Positions 42,848 through 56,149 of a stretch of DNA of 64,000 bases are shown one piece after another. A program made the position numbers and the translations under genes. This DNA is from Mixophyes australis (lineage: Eukaryota > Chordata > Amphibia > Anura > Limnodynastidae), in assembly GCA_036250195.1 (NCBI GenBank), contig JAVHZZ010000011.1, forward strand, positions 55,862,811-55,926,810. Reading direction: 5' to 3'. The notes beneath the pieces were generated by a model. The model saw nothing but the letters and a program-made list of their open reading frames with translations, made no database searches and had not been told where the DNA came from. Numbering within the stretch: the first letter of the stretch is position 1; each line of letters begins with the position of its first letter.

Positions 42848-45100
42848 ATGTGTGCACATGAAAATAACATTAACTCCAGGGTCTTGATGTAAGTAGGTGG
42901 AGCAGGGGTATTATAGATGATGTATAGTAAGGATGTATGTGCAAGGGGGCACTATTAATGAATATATTATATATGGGGGCACTGTTCGTGAATATATTAT
43001 ATAGAGGTTAATATTAAAGAATTTACTATATAAGGGGGTACTATTCATTTGACTATATAAGAGGGCACTATTATTTACTAATAAATACAAGGGGCACAAT
43101 GTTTACTTTACTTCCCTGCTACCCACCTACTGGAGGTGTCAAATGCTACTTCCATTGGACCAGGCATCTCTAAGTCCGGGGGCATGTTTGTTCAGGCCGC
43201 CCACCCCCTCCACCCCCCTTAGAGGACTGGACCCAATGCTGAGTAACATGACTATTGAAAGAGAAGGTTTTTTAACATTGGTAATGGCGATTTCCCTTAA
43301 ACCACATGTTATTTAGGGGGTATGAACCTGCCACACATCGCTGGTGATTTGACTTTTTGGCCTCCAAACTGCTGCATAGTACATTCATCAGCTTGGAGTG
43401 CAAAATCGTCAGCGATGTGCGGTGGTTTCAAAACTGCCAAAAAAATGAATGTTTATTAAATAATCCCCCATAGGAGTTGAAAGGAAATATTAATTGACCA
43501 AAGTAATAATCCTAAGTACAATATCTAATCACATTGGGTATACGCACGTCCGTATTCAGCAAGGAGTGGATCTAAAGATACGCCTGTTTATGAATACGGG
43601 TCTAGGTCCACTCTGCAATAACAGTCAAGGCACTCCAGGATACATCCAATACATATGTGGACTATAAAATCACAAAAGATTGTACAGAAAAAAAAACAAC
43701 CTATTAATTAACGTCACCTGTAATAATATAGGCATTAATGATAAAACATTAAAATATAAGTGGGGTTTTTTTTCCCATCAAATCCATTTTCATCAGAAAC
43801 AATGTTCTTAATGTCTACTGTACATAAAATTATTTTTTACAGTTCATCCTGATAGCAAACACATAGCATACATACCCAGCTGCTATCACTAGTAATCAGC
43901 ACATAGACTAGACCTATAGCTGGAGCAAGAGATATGGCTGAAAAACAAGTACCTAAGAAATGCTAAAAGCTTGAACCAGATTCTGCTACGTGCGCTTGAA
44001 TTTGGCATGCTGTACTTTGACTATAGGCATCTGCCCTTTCCCTGCCCTTTTCTTGGGTCGTTTTCTTTTAGGTCTTAGCAGCAATGGGTAGGGTTAATTA
44101 TTTTACTTTCACAAGGGGACCCTCATACATGGGCATTTTGTCTGGATTTGATTAGTCTGGTGTGTCTCTTGTTTAATCCTTTTTTCAAGCTTTGGGTTCG
44201 ATCTGAGGTGGAACCAGCTGAACCCATGCAAATACGACTTTCCAGACTCACTTCAGTGAAGACAATAAGACTGCTTACACATGGACTATGCCTTTGTTGT
44301 AGGAATATGGGACATGTTGTCCAGTTCAATGTTTACATTGCGAATATGAATGTATCACGGGACAATGTGAACTGTTGGTCACTCAGTACAATGTACCATT
44401 AACAGGTTATATACTAAACATCAGCTCTAGACACACACCACTACAAATCTCCACTGGTACATAATGTTGACACAATGCAATCATAAGTCAAGGCATGTAA
44501 ATGATATTACGGGAGTGATTTCTCCACACAGTAATCAATCGTCCTCTCCTTTGCCATTACGTGTAGCCTATCAAAAAGGACTTTGACACATAGTCTATTG
44601 ATCACTTTCATTTCTCGTGTTCATATATAGAAGAAAATAAGAAAATGGCAAAATAGTGAAGCTTCGTTGACAATTATGTCATAGGTTTAAAAGCTATGTG
44701 CTCACATAATTATCTGATGATCCTTGCTCTGCACCATACATAAACAGCAATCTCTCTTTGTTAATGTTGAGCTTCAATCTCAGTCCATCTGTCCCTTAAT
44801 TTATTATCACTGTAATTTATTGTGTTTTCTCGTACCATTGGATTCTGTTGTGTCATAGGGAAAATTGAAATTGCAGCCTGATAGTGAAGTTTTGTATGGA
44901 TCTATTGGTACAAATTTACAAAAGTTATTTATGCACTCATATAGATACACTTGTGTCATAGCATATAAAATGCTGATGGTTCTGGTCCTGCTGACATGGT
45001 GGTACTCCCTTCTGCTGAGGATTAAACTCTCCACTCTCCACTCCACTCTCTCCACTGTAAAGTGTGTTTAACAGTTTTCTCGGACAGTGAACACAGACTC
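42848..45100. other. Intergenic, mostly unassigned
   Basis: 42940-43090 holds a loose tandem of a ~40-bp unit (GGGGGCACTATT...ATATATTATATA words). 43310-43475 and 43520-43680 have short complementary words (ACATCGCTGGTGATTT and AAATCGTCAGCGATGT; CGTATTCAGCAAGGAG) as in decayed MITEs. The ORFs at 44123-44402 and 44807-45071 match nothing I know. Confidence 0.45.
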
Positions 45101-45149
45101 AGCAGATGTGCAGTAAAAAATTACTCTATTGCTGAGGGTGCAGTGTTCT

Positions 45150-46480
45150 TGCATCAATGACCCAACACATTTCAAACAACCTTTTTGGGTCCTGTGACAG
45201 GTTGGACCGCCTATGCCACCCTGTCTGTTGTTGCTGGGAACCGGCTGGGCTTACTTTGCCATTGTTTCCTTTATCTCAAATGCGCCCTCTAACCACAGTA
45301 GGAGGGGCTTACAATGCTGCCACCACTGGACTTGTTCACGGCATCAAGAACCGCATTCCTTCTGGGTAATTGTTGCTGCTAGGGTACCCTCTTGCTAGTA
45401 CATATTGGCTGGTACCCCTGACCTTTTCCTATAGATCAGGGTTGCTGTGGTTGGATCCCCCCTGGCCTATCACACTGGCCAGAACTGCTGGGTAGTGGGC
45501 AGAGCAGTGGTACCGGAAAGCTGGGTCCAAACCTCAGGACAGCCGGGAACGGATTAGTGTTGGGTCTAACCTGTAGGTCACAGGAATTTCAGCATGGAAA
45601 AGTTGTCAAGCGGGTCTTTGAAGCAAGTGATGTTTATTTAGCTCCAGTAGTCCTAACAAGGACAGTTCACACTGGTTTAAGGTACCAGTGATCAGGTCAG
45701 ATGGAACAATAATGATACATTTCAGTACAGACCAGTGCTGTTTTATACAGTTTTGGACACACCCTCACAGAGGGTAAGTCAGCCCCCTGAAGTCTGAGTT
45801 ATTTTTAGTATCAGGATGCAATATGTTTCCCCAAACATAGATTTAAATGTAATTCATATTTAACAAAATTTACACTTATCTATGATATCCTACATCATGT
45901 GCTGTATACAATGTTAGGTTTCTTGTCTGTCTAATAAGACATGCACACAGGTAACGATTCCCTATTGTGTATTCAAGTGTTGGTCACTCACATTTGGCTG
46001 ATAGTATTTCCTGCTATCAGCAAACAGGACTCCCTCCCCACATATGCCTAATTGGAGATTTCCTCTAGCAAATTTACAAAACACGAATGAATCTCTTCCC
46101 TGGCTTTGTCTCAGCCATAAATACATTTCCTATTAAAAAAAAGTGCACACAATAGAATAAAATAAGTACATTTCCAATACACAGTATCAAGAATCGGTAT
46201 ACTTGCAATGATATCAATTGGCACACTATGCTAATAATTTAAATATATTACTACAATAAGCTATTTATAAGTGATCCAGCCAAAGGTCCCTTCAAATAGT
46301 TTTCCCTTTCCGTAATGACAGTGGCTCCCCCTTTATCCAACTGTTTAATAATGATCTCTGGGTGCTCCATTAACTCTTTGATGGCTTTAATTTCACTTGG
46401 TAGCAGATCTGAACATCTCCAGGAAAGTGCATCCACCATGTTCTCTAGGTTATCCTTGACTATTTTATAAAATTTCTCAA
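45150..46480 (-). mobile_element. Fragments of a third Penelope-like element with LTR-like insertion
   Basis: Minus strand 46484-46250 reads VIEKFYKIVKDNLENMVDAL, then LPSEIKAIKELMEHPEIIIK and QLDKGGATVITERENYL, matching the PLE block just before the RT (IKPADKGG). Near 45159-45191 the minus strand shows GACCCAA...GAAA...TTGGGTC, like a PLE tail whose hammerhead core has lost CTGATGA. Between them, from about 45192, CTGTGACAGGTTGGACCGCC starts an LTR-like sequence of unclear extent. Whether the two PLE parts belong together is inference. Confidence 0.45.
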
Positions 46481-46703
46481 TAACATTTCCTTTCACATGT
46501 AATGTGTAAAGTAAAGAACTTGTTGTAACAGATGATATATACATATATACAGTTGCTCACAGTTGATACTAACTGCAACAGACAGGCCGCGTGACAAGCT
46601 TATGCAGTTAATGTACTTAACACTATTATAGTACATTAATATATGCAGATGGTAAGCTTCTATTGAGGGTAACAGGTTGCTCATATATATTGTTGCGCCA
46701 CTG

Positions 46704-47172
<469 letters not shown>

Positions 47173-47324
47173 TGTAAGTTAAACCAAATTTAAACTATTG
47201 TTTTTCATACATAGGTCTTTACATTCAATCTAGGTGCATTATTGCACAAATGTTTTAAGAATTTAGGTCAGGACAGAAATGCTTATTTAGTTGTATGCAA
47301 AAATGCCCACTCTGCATTCAGACA

Positions 47325-48595
47325 CTCTGCCCTCTCTCACGCTGTCCCCCCTCCTCTGCCCTCTCTTACGCTGTCCTCCCTCTTCTGCCCTCTCACGCTG
47401 TCCCCCCTCCTCTGCCCTCTGTCACGCTGTCCCCCTCCACTGCCCCTCTCACGCTGTCCTCCTCCTCTGCCCACTGTCCTCCTCCTCTGCCCTCTGTCAC
47501 GCTGTCCTAGCTCATCTGCCACCCTGTCCCCTTCCTCTGTCACGCTGTCCCCCTCCTTTGCCCTCTGTCACGCTGTCCCCCTCTTCTGCCCTCTGTCACG
47601 CTGTCCCCCTCTTCTGCCCTCTGTCACGCTGTCCCCCTCCTCTGCCCTCTGTCACGCTGGTCCAGCTCCTCTGCCCTCTGTCAAGCTGTCCCATCTCATC
47701 TGCCCTCTCTCCCCCTCCTCTGCCCTCTGTCACGCTGTCCCAGCTCATCTGCCCTGTGTCCTCCTCCTCCTCTGTCCTCTGTCTCTCTGTTCCAGCTCCT
47801 GTCATGCTGTCCCAGCTCCTCTGCGATCTGTCCCCCTCCTCTGCCCTCTCATGCTGTCCCCCTCTGCCCTCTGTCCCAGCTCCTCTGCTCTCTGTCCCCC
47901 TCCTCTGCCCTCTGTCACGCTGTCCCAGCTCCTCTTCCATGCTGTCCCCCTCCTGTCATGCTGTCACTCTCCTCTGTCCCCCTCCTATCATGCTGTCACT
48001 CTTCTCTGTCCCCCTCCTGTCACGCTGTCACTCTCCTCTGTCCCCCTCCTGTCACTCTCCTCTGTCTCCCTCCTGTCACGCTGTCACTCTCCTCTGTCCC
48101 CCTCCTGTCACGTTGTCAATCTCCTCTGTCCCCCTCCTGTCACTCTGTCACTCTCCTCTGTCCCCCTCCTGTCATGCTGTCACTCTCCTCTGTCCCACTC
48201 CTGTCACTCTCCTCTGTCCCCCTTCTGTCACGCTATCACTCTCCTCTGTCCCCCTCCTGTCACTCCCCTCTGTCCCACTCCTGTCACTCTCCTCTGTCCC
48301 CCTTCTGTCACGCTGTCACTCTCCTCTGTCCCCCTTCTGTCACGCTGTCACTCTCCTCTGTCCCCCTTCTGTCAGGCTGTCACTCTCCTCTGTCCCCCTC
48401 CTGTCACGCTGTCACTCTCCTCTGTCCCCCTCCTGCCACTCTCCTCTGTCCCCCTCCTGTCACTCTCCTCTGTCCCCCTCCTGTCACTCTTCTCTGTCCC
48501 CCTCCTGTCACCCTGTCACTCTCCTCTGTCCCCCTCCTGTCACTCTCCTCTGTCCCCCTCCTGACACGCTGTCACTCTCCTCTGTCACGTGACAT
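47325..48595. repeat. 1.27-kb CT-rich minisatellite
   Basis: Units of about 21-27 bp around TGTCACGCTGTCCCCCTCCTCTGCCCTC in the first half, and CTGTCACTCTCCTCTGTCCCCCTC in the second half, more than 45 copies. The homogeneous second half (47950-48590) suggests recent expansion. ORFs of 250-440 codons across it have only repeat composition (SVPLLS, LCPLSRCP) and are rejected as genes. Confidence 0.95.
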
Positions 48596-50500
48596 GCCTT
48601 TGTACATTCTCTCTCTTCTCACGTGCTTGTATCGTTATATTTTCTTAGTTTATCTTTATCGTACCTTTTTCGAAGTAGAGCACATTCATAAAATTTTGTT
48701 AGTAGACTAAAAAAGAACAATATTTTAAATACATTTAATTGATATAGAAGCCTCTACTTAGTTTATTTTTCCATAAGCAATGTTTGCTATTACATTCTTT
48801 TAAAGCCCTAAGCTGACTTAACATCAATGCAAGGATAAATAAAGCCAACAAAACTTTAGCGAGAAATATTTTATTTGTAAACACTAGAACAATGCAGCAA
48901 GGAATATATACATAAATGTAAATATGTTCCCATATTAAAAGTAATATAAATAATAAAGCATATCAGTTTATTAATACAGTAAAAAAAACAGCATGCAAAA
49001 GGATTGCCAACAGTAATGCAAAGTGTTTTAAACTAGTGCAATGAGTGGTCAGATCATCATATACACATAGACACAGATGTTATACATGCTCAGAGAAAAT
49101 TAAGGAGCCAAAATTAGTTTAACTCTGGTAAAAGTGAAAGTTCCTTCATAGGATATGGTCTTATTGAAAAATTAACCAGCTGATTTATGAAATCATCAGA
49201 TAGCAAAGTAGAATACTAGTACACTAGTAAATTCTAAATCCTCAATATAGTTTTCTGTTCTTCCAAATCTCTGTATAAACCACGCTCTAGTATGTAGCTC
49301 CAATTTTGCATACACGCTTAAATAAATTGCCCTCCATATATCAGGACTGAGTGGGGACTATCTTTTGTGCTACATAGCTGCTCAGACCTTCAATTGCATA
49401 GACTGCATTTGTGTTTTCTGTCACACCTGAGGATCTGTCTGTACTCAGACTGGGTTGTGTCTCTGGAGCTGGACTGGCAACTACCTGGATAAAGCTGCAT
49501 GGCCTGATTAATGTTTCTCTGCATGTAGTGAATGAACTGGTGCAGTTAGTGATTACACTAGCAGGGGAGAGCAAACAGTAACTGGATTGCTGGACCGGAC
49601 TGGAACCAGAATGCTGGAAGAGGATTGCTGTAACCGGAATACTGTGACCAGAATGCTGAAAGAGGATTGCTGTAAACAGAATGGAACCAGATATCTGGAA
49701 TCAGACTGGAGTTAGAATGCAGATTGCATTGTCAGAGTTGGATAGATAGCAAGATTGCAAACTGCTGGAAACCAGGTTGGCGTCTGAAATACAATGTTAC
49801 ACTGGCAACAGGTAAGGGCTCCAGGAAGTCCTTTTATAGTTGTTGTTGATTCCTGATTGGAGATTGCAATCAGCTGGGCAGAAGCAGCACTCTGAGTTGC
49901 TGAGATGGATCAGACTATATCCAAGATGGCAGCTCCCATGGACTGGTTTTGGAGGGAATCTGAATTGAAGGCTGTTATCACCTGATTGGCTGAGAGGAAC
50001 CATGTGACCGAATCCAAGATGGCTGTGCTTATACTCTGATTCTGGAGGGATCTCTGGAGTGGATACAGACTGGACAGCATCTTACAGAGAGGTCTGAAAC
50101 CAGCAGAGCCTGAGGACCGCAGGAACAAGTTGCAAAGGCAGTGAAGAGGTAAGTGACAGAACCTGAGAGCCCGGTATGTGACATATTCCAGTGAACACAC
50201 AAATCTCTGAATCAGCAGCTCCACCATTTTGTGAGTGACAGCACACTCACTTCATGATAGTGCTGCATCTGCAGCTAACCACAGGATGATGACATACTAT
50301 GTCTGTATTGCACAAGGAACACGTCCATTAAGGTTTCTGCCTTAATCATCATAATTTCATTGCTTTTTGTGTGTAACTATAAGAAACCTTAATCAGACAT
50401 GTTAAACAGTAAGGTTTTTTTTTTTGTCTATGGAATGTCATTAGCATTTTGTAAAGTGAAAATATTTATATTTGTCAAATTCTATGTTTCAACATTTGAA
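48596..50500. other. Intergenic, unassigned repeat-like sequence
   Basis: 49575-49690 has a degenerate ~42-bp tandem (GGATTGCTGTAACCGGAAT, CAGAATGCTGGAAGAGG). 49850-50070 repeats CCAAGATGGC and CTGATTGGCTGAGAGGAACC-like words, including CCAAT-type boxes, as in LTR promoters. No coding sequence recognised. Confidence 0.45.
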
Positions 50501-50509
50501 ATCACCAAG

Positions 50510-51290
50510 CTATCCACTAGCTTTCTATTACATGCCACCCTCTGCCCACCAACATTTCTTTCATTTGCCACCCAGTACCCACAAGCCTCATCTCCCTGCA
50601 TGACAGTTATTCTATCTCATGACACCCTGCCCCCTAGATTATTACATGCCATACTTGCTGCCAACAAGTTCTCCCATGACATCCACTGACAAGCAGCTGT
50701 TGTCACATGTAACCCGCTGCCCACAAGCATTTCTTGTACATGACACCCTGCCCACAAGCTCATTAGAGGCACGCTCTTTCCATCAGCATTTCACACATAT
50801 GTGCCCTTGCTGACCAGCTTCTTTTTCATATGCCACCTCCTACCAACTAGCTTTTCTCACAAGCCATCCTCTACCCAACCGATTTTCTCCAATATGCCTC
50901 TCCCTGACCATAAGCCTCTAACATCCACCCTGCACACCAGCTATTCTATCACATGCCACCTCATACCCAACAGATTCTCGCTCATGTTACCCCATGTTCA
51001 CCAGATTTTCCCTTACATTCCACCCAGGTCACCAGCTGTTCCCTCTCATGCCATCCCATGTCCATCAGCTTTTCTCTCATATGCCAACCTCTACTCTGCC
51101 AGTGACCCCTTCACAAGCCGTGGTAATCGTATTACCGATGACCACAATTCCGACATCCTTCATCCCTACAAAAAAAAAACCCGATTGCACCAAAATCCAA
51201 GCAGACTTACCTGAAAGCCGAAGATGCAGATGTCCGATGGCGCCGCAGGCTGACAGGCAGTGATTCCGAATGGACAGCTCTCCGGCACTT
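50510..51290. repeat. Degenerate C-rich tandem region followed by splice-donor-like end
   Basis: 50510-51100 is a loose array of 30-40-bp units around CACATGCCACC and CCCACAAGC. 51200-51290 is GC-rich. On the minus strand it reads GCTTTCAG|GTAAGTCTG at about 51213, a consensus donor followed by the array, as in the elements ending at 12509 and 56096. Element ends not found. Confidence 0.5.
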
Positions 51291-51299
51291 GAGTGTGAT

Positions 51300-51894
51300 G
51301 TGTGCGCGACTTAGATGAATCTTAATTTAAAGCGCCAATGTCTGGACCCCGCAAGCTAAGTGTTGAAACACAGAATCATGTGTTTTAAAGGTTTTAAATT
51401 TATCATAGTATTTTACTGAACATACATTGATTGTAGATGCTTTTCGGTACCAGGTATCCGTAACTAAATTATGATAACGATCAATGAGAATGTTCTTAAT
51501 ATAATACTTATTGATGTCCTTTGTAATATTTAGTATTTCTGATACTGTGATTGCATTAAAAAAAACAAAAACATTTTATGTAATCTTGCCTAATTGATTT
51601 TGTTGTTAAATATGTGGTCCTATATAAGTATGTATAGTCTTATAAAGGACCATACATACTTATATAAGTATGCACTTGACACTGAAAAAGGAAGAAAAAT
51701 GTGCTAAATCAATGGAATTGCTACTTCCCAACTAAAAAGTAAGCAAACAAGAATCACAGAAAAACAAGTGCTACGTGTTATTATAAGAAGTAGTATTGCG
51801 TATATGGCAGAATTTATAATCAAGACACAGAATTGGCTTACTTAAAACATTCTTAATTTATTAAATACAACATTTCAGTTATAAAACATACTGA
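51300..51894. other. Intergenic, unassigned
   Basis: A short inverted repeat around 51610-51670 (ATATAAGTATGTATAGTC, ACCATACATACTTATAT). Otherwise nothing recognised. Confidence 0.5.
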
Positions 51895-52665
51895 ACCAAT
51901 GTTAGGCTGCTGGTCTGATCACCAACCCACAGAACTAGATGGCGGAGGTTTTCACCTATAGCAGCCGCCTTTCCCTTGGAGCTTGTTACGCTCACCGGTA
52001 CTCAGATGCCCCCAGGACTTAGCTCCAGATGTAGTGTGGGTTGGTAACGCAGACAACAGCGGCAGGCCAGGAGACTGGGTAGAAAGCACTGGATAGTCAA
52101 ATGGTAGCCGAGGTCAAGGGTCACAGGCAAGCAAGGTAGTCAATAAACACGCCAAAGGTCAGGGTCACAGGCAAACTAGCAGAGCCCAAGGTACAGGCCA
52201 AAAGGGTCTGGGTCACGAGCAAACAGGCAGAGTCCAAAGTCCAGGCAGGGGTCATACACAGAAAATACAACAGAGTATCCACAGGACAGGGTACAGCAAA
52301 CAGGAGCAGGTTAGCAAGACTGGGTCAGAAACGCTATAACCGGCAGTGAGGCTCAGTCCTCACTGCCTTAAATACATAGAGCAACCAATCAGGGCAAAGC
52401 CCTGTAACAATACACATACCTGGATTAATTAATCAAAGCCACATTAATCAGCCCACAGGCTGAGGAGATTTCAGCGACTGTGCCTGGCTGTCCTGTTTGT
52501 CGGGGCTTGCTGGGCAGGGAATTGGTGTCCGGCCGTTGTCTTGGCAACGGTTGGACCAGCTGGCGGAAGTGACATCCCGGTCACTAAGGAGACGGCCGGG
52601 ACGCTCTGGGGGGTAATAGATGAGTCGCGGCGGTGCCTGTGGCCGCCGCAGCTCCTAACAACCAT
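51895..52665 (-). mobile_element. Solo LTR, copy 1 of a two-copy family
   Basis: The element is 51900-52660, TGTTAGGCTGC to GCTCCTAACA. It is homologous along its length to 62988-63690 (shared GGTCACAGGCAA, GCTATAACCGGCAGTGAGGC, GGCCGCCGCA). Flanks ACCAA (51895-51899) and ACCAT (52661-52665) agree in four of five bases. On the minus strand a CCAAT box (GATTGG) and TATTTAAG precede the AGTGAGGACTGAGCC region, so transcription probably runs leftward. Confidence 0.75.
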
Positions 52666-52759
52666 GTGCATTAAAAGCAATATTTCACACCTTATTTTTG
52701 CCTTATTTTTATATATACTGACTAGCCCCAAGATTAGAAACGCTGATGAGTGAAGTAAA

Positions 52760-53250
52760 TAACATTGATTATCCTGTTACAATGGCACCTGTCAAGAAGG
52801 GGGAAAGATATTAGGCAGCAAGTGAACAGTCAGTTCTTGAAGTTGATGTGTTGTTAGCAGGAAAAATGGACAAGTGTAAGGATCTGAGTGACGTTGACAA
52901 AGGCCAAATCGTGATAGCTAGACAACTGGATCAGAGAATCTACAAAATGTCAGGTCTTGTGGGGTGTTTCTGGTATGTAGTGGTCAGTGCCTACCCAAAG
53001 CGGTCCAAGGATGGACAACATGTGGAACCAGTGACCAGGTCACAAGAACCCAAAGCTCATTGATGTCCGAGGGAAGTGGAGGTTATCCCGTCTGGTCCAA
53101 TCCAACAGAAGAGCTAAATTAGCACAAATTGCTTAAAAAGTTTAATCTGGGTGTGATAGAAAGGTGTCAGAACACACAGTGCAACACAACTGTATTGTGC
53201 GGGCATTCATGTGGATGATACTTTGTTACGTATCACCTACCTAAACATTG
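52760..53250 (+). pseudogene. Tc1-like transposase N-terminal fragment
   Basis: The leader words CACCTGTCAAGAAGGG and GGCAGCAAGTGAACAGTCAG precede MDKCKDLSDVDKGQIVIARQ (52868), KMSGLVGC, SAYPKRSKDG and, after frameshifts, REVEVIPSGPIQQ and GVRTHSAT. This is the helix-turn-helix DNA-binding part of a vertebrate Tc1 transposase. The catalytic DDE domain is absent and no far terminal repeat is visible. Confidence 0.85.
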
Positions 53251-53690
53251 TTGCAGACCAAGTAGAGGCCCTCCAGGCTGGCGCACATAAATGTATGTGT
53301 TATTTTTCAGCTCTACTCCAAAGAGCAAAGATCATATAATTCCTCCCTCTCACATACTGCTTCGCTTCCTCAGATATGTTTGTGCGCATGGCCAAGGTTT
53401 TCAGACGGCGCATGCACACATGGACTTTTAAGCCTTATGAAGATTGCATATGTCATTGGGAGAGAAGAGACAGTGAAAAAGATGAGATTGCAACTTTGCA
53501 GGAATAGCAGTTTTTCATGTCTGCTGTTCCTAATGAAGATTTTTAATCAATACTCATGATATTACAATCCTTATCTTTGCAATAAGGATTGAAATGGATC
53601 ATGTTCAAAATGTATTAAATAACACAGGTCTGCGATGAAAAAGTTTTTTTAATGAATTTGTGATTTTTGGCTTCTGAACGCGAAAATGAC
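53251..53690. other. Intergenic, unassigned
   Basis: Nothing recognised. Confidence 0.5.
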
Positions 53691-53889
53691 TCCCAGTTTT
53701 GCATATCACATTCATAAATACACGTCTTTCAGAAATATGTGATAAGTCATTTTTTCATATTCTTAATAACTTAATCTCACATTTACAGCCCACTCTAGCA
53801 AATCTAGAGTTGAATACCTTGACCTGTGAATTTGTATTGACGACAACATACGTAACACCAAAACGTTTGTCAATCAAGTTGACTGCAAT

Positions 53890-54355
53890 ATGTTTATTCC
53901 GGAATTGAGTACCCACCACTACAGTTGGCTTAGAAACATTCCAAAAGGACAGTTCATGAGAGTTGAGAGTAACTATTCAGAGGTGGAAATTTAAAAAGAC
54001 AAAACAAAACCAGTCACGTAAGGATAGGTTTTTTAAAAGGAACTATGACCTAGAACCGGTAGAGGAAGCCTATCAAGATATACTCAAATTGGGGAGGGAT
54101 CCTCTGCATATTGTGAAAACAAAAGAAAAAATTCTATAGTTACACAGTATAATGATCATTTGAAATAATTTGAAAAAAAATTGTCAGAAGATACTGGCCG
54201 ATACTTATGAAGGACGAGAAACGTGCACCTATTTTACCTGTTACCCAAGTTACTCAAGTTTATGTACAAGAAAGCCCTGGATCTCAAAAACAAACTGGTT
54301 TCTGCTTTTGTACCATGTGGAACCAATAATACAAAACATTAAACATGGTTAGGAG
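53890..54355 (+). pseudogene. Penelope-like element fragment (RT C-terminus/linker), + strand
   Basis: Plus-strand frames read HYSWLRNIPKGQFMRVESN, then FFKRNYDLEPVEEAYQDILK, QYNDHF, then KKIVRRYWPIL and VYVQESPGSQ. These are the same blocks as in PLE-A at 22500-22071 ([24 protein letters not shown]) but from a clearly different family. Frameshifted. A hAT end begins immediately downstream at about 54378. Confidence 0.7.
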
Positions 54356-54377
54356 AAGAGAAGAAGGGCTCTTATTA

Positions 54378-54627
54378 CTAGAGATGCTCACTGAACCCGT
54401 GTATTGGTTTTGGTTTTTTGGATCTGGATTACCTTTTGTGTTTTGCCAAAACCGCCTTTGTGTGTTTTGGTTTTGGTTTTGTTTGGTTGTGTTGTGCAAT
54501 TTTTTAAAAAATTCATTTTTTTGGGCTAAAATAACATAATTTAGGTATTATTTTGTACCTACATTATTATTAACTTCACTAACACTATTTTGCAGTCATT
54601 TTCATTTAATTTTGACCATCTCACAGG
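54378..54627. mobile_element. hAT terminal fragment (hAT-6)
   Basis: Begins TAGAGATGCTCACTGAACCC. It continues with GTTTTGCCAAAACC and ACATTATTATTAACTTCACT, then GACCATCTCACAGG, which parallels the terminal 300 bases of hAT-3 (28716-29015: CGCTATTATTAACCTCAATA, GAACACCTCACAACTCACAA). The homology resumes at 56097 (GTCACAATATGCTTTTC) after the inserted element and is lost by about 56150. Confidence 0.65.
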
Positions 54628-55349
54628 CAGGGCTGCCAAGAGGAATTCAGGGCCCCAGTACAACAAATTCATGGGGCCCCCCCTTATAGTTGAGCAAGCA
54701 AAAAAAAATTACGTGTGTATGGTCGCACAATTGGGGGCGTGGCAATGCGCCGTTGGGGCGTGGCTAGCACAATAAAATCAATAGGTCCTGAATTCCGTAG
54801 AGCGTGACATTTGTCCAAGCATTCCTGACTTTCAGGACATCTAGCACCCTTGTGTAGAATAGGAAGAATGCAGTGTGCACACAAAGAGTTCAGTCTTGGC
54901 CTGCGCCACTGGACTCACCAAACATTGACATTGTCCCTACTAGAATCACAACATTTCACACACTATGCTGCTCTGTCCTACCTGTTCTTCTTCTCACTTT
55001 TACCACATGTGGCTGCAGATTTCTTTAGTTGCGGCTTGTCTGGATCATGGAATGTTGGAGGACCTATTTGGAAAAAAAATGGCTACATTTAGAAAATTAC
55101 AGCCAGCCCCACCGTTAAATCAATAACATCCATTATTAATAATTAGGCCTTCCTCCAGCCCCAACATTAAAATAGTATTCCCATTACCCCGCAAACAAAA
55201 TAGCAGCCATTAATTAGCCACCATCTACCTCACACACACTACATTGCCAAAAGCTCCGTGCCATCACACACACACATTACTGTGCCCCGTTATCATCACC
55301 ACGCTATGCCCCCTTATGATCACACTGCGCCCTCCATTCTACCTTTGCC

Positions 55350-55690
55350 CCTTTCTTTAACCCCCTGTGCCATGCTGCTTGTCCTTTTCTTTAACCCCCT
55401 GTGCCATGCTGCTTGTCCCTCTTTTCTTTAACCCCCTGTGCCATGCTGCTTTTGTCCCTCTTTTTTTAACCCCTTTGTGTCATACTGCTATTGTCTCTCC
55501 TTTCTTTAACCCCTTTGTGTCATGCTGCTATTGTCCCTCTTTTTTTAACCCCTGTGTCATACTGCTATTGTCTCTCCTTTCTTTAACCCGTTTGTGTCAT
55601 GCTGCTATTGTCCCTCTTTTTTTAACCCCTGTGTCACTGCTATTGTCCCTCCTTTCTTTAACCCCTTTGTGTCATGCTGCCCCCCCCCCC
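55350..55690. repeat. ~31-37-bp minisatellite
   Basis: Nine or so copies of a unit with TTTCTTTAACCCC, TGTGTCATGCTGC and TATTGTCCCTC, length-variable, ending in a C12-type run. The ORF 55367-55789 is repeat-derived. Confidence 0.9.
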
Positions 55691-55754
55691 CCGTTTTTTA
55701 ACCCCCCCGTTTTCCTCCCTCCACTTACCTTTACTTCTCTCTTCCATCTTGTCT

Positions 55755-55865
55755 TCTCTGCTGCTCTGTGTTCCATTGCTCCAGACTGACTGAATGCTCG
55801 GTGTGACATGATGATGTCACACCCGGCATTCAGTCAGCCTGGAGCAATAGAGCACAGAGCAGCAT
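55755..55865. repeat. ~50-bp-arm hairpin
   Basis: CTGCTCTGTGTTCCATTGCT with the following CCAGACTGACTGAATGC and GTGTGACATGATG is nearly the exact complement of 55813-55862. The centre is CATGATGATG. It forms a long stem in DNA or RNA. Confidence 0.88.
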
Positions 55866-56149
55866 AGAGGAGGGACGCCGGCGCCGCAATCACGTGAGTA
55901 TGGGTTTGTTTTTTTTACTACCCTGCTCCTCCCACCAACGACCGAGCCCCCCTTCCCCCCCCCCCCCCCCCCGCCGAAAAAAAAGAAAAAAAAATTGTTT
56001 TGAAAAAAAAAAAAAAAAATCGTCGGCGCGAGGGCCCCCTGACATGTCCGGGCCCGGGTAATTAGTACCCGCTCCTCCTCCCTCTCGGCGGCCCTGCTCA
56101 CAGGTCACAATATGCTTTTCATACACTTTCAGCCGAATACTGCAGCGAT

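Larger units (their letters stand above)
54620..56104. mobile_element. Non-autonomous hAT element with minisatellite, hairpin and splice-donor-like site; 8-bp TSD
   Basis: The element is 54628-56096 (1469 bp), with inverted ends CAGGGCTGCCAAGAGG and CAGGGCCGCCGAGAGG. It is flanked by the identical octamer CTCACAGG at 54620-54627 and 56097-56104. It is inserted in another hAT fragment. Contents: an AGCCCCAACATTAAAATAGT block shared with 11370, a ~31-37-bp array (55350-55690), a long hairpin (55755-55865) and homopolymer runs. On the minus strand GTAAAG|GTAAGTGG at about 55730 is a consensus donor between hairpin and array. No transposase. Confidence 0.93.

Noticed and set aside
44807..45071. 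Overlapping ORFs on both strands near 44.9 kb as a small gene
   Set aside because: No domain, no splice context, low-complexity CTCCACT words; likely chance.
47242..48710. ORFs of 440, 433 and 250 codons on the + strand
   Set aside because: Entirely CT-rich tandem repeat; three frames are open at once with the same repeat composition.
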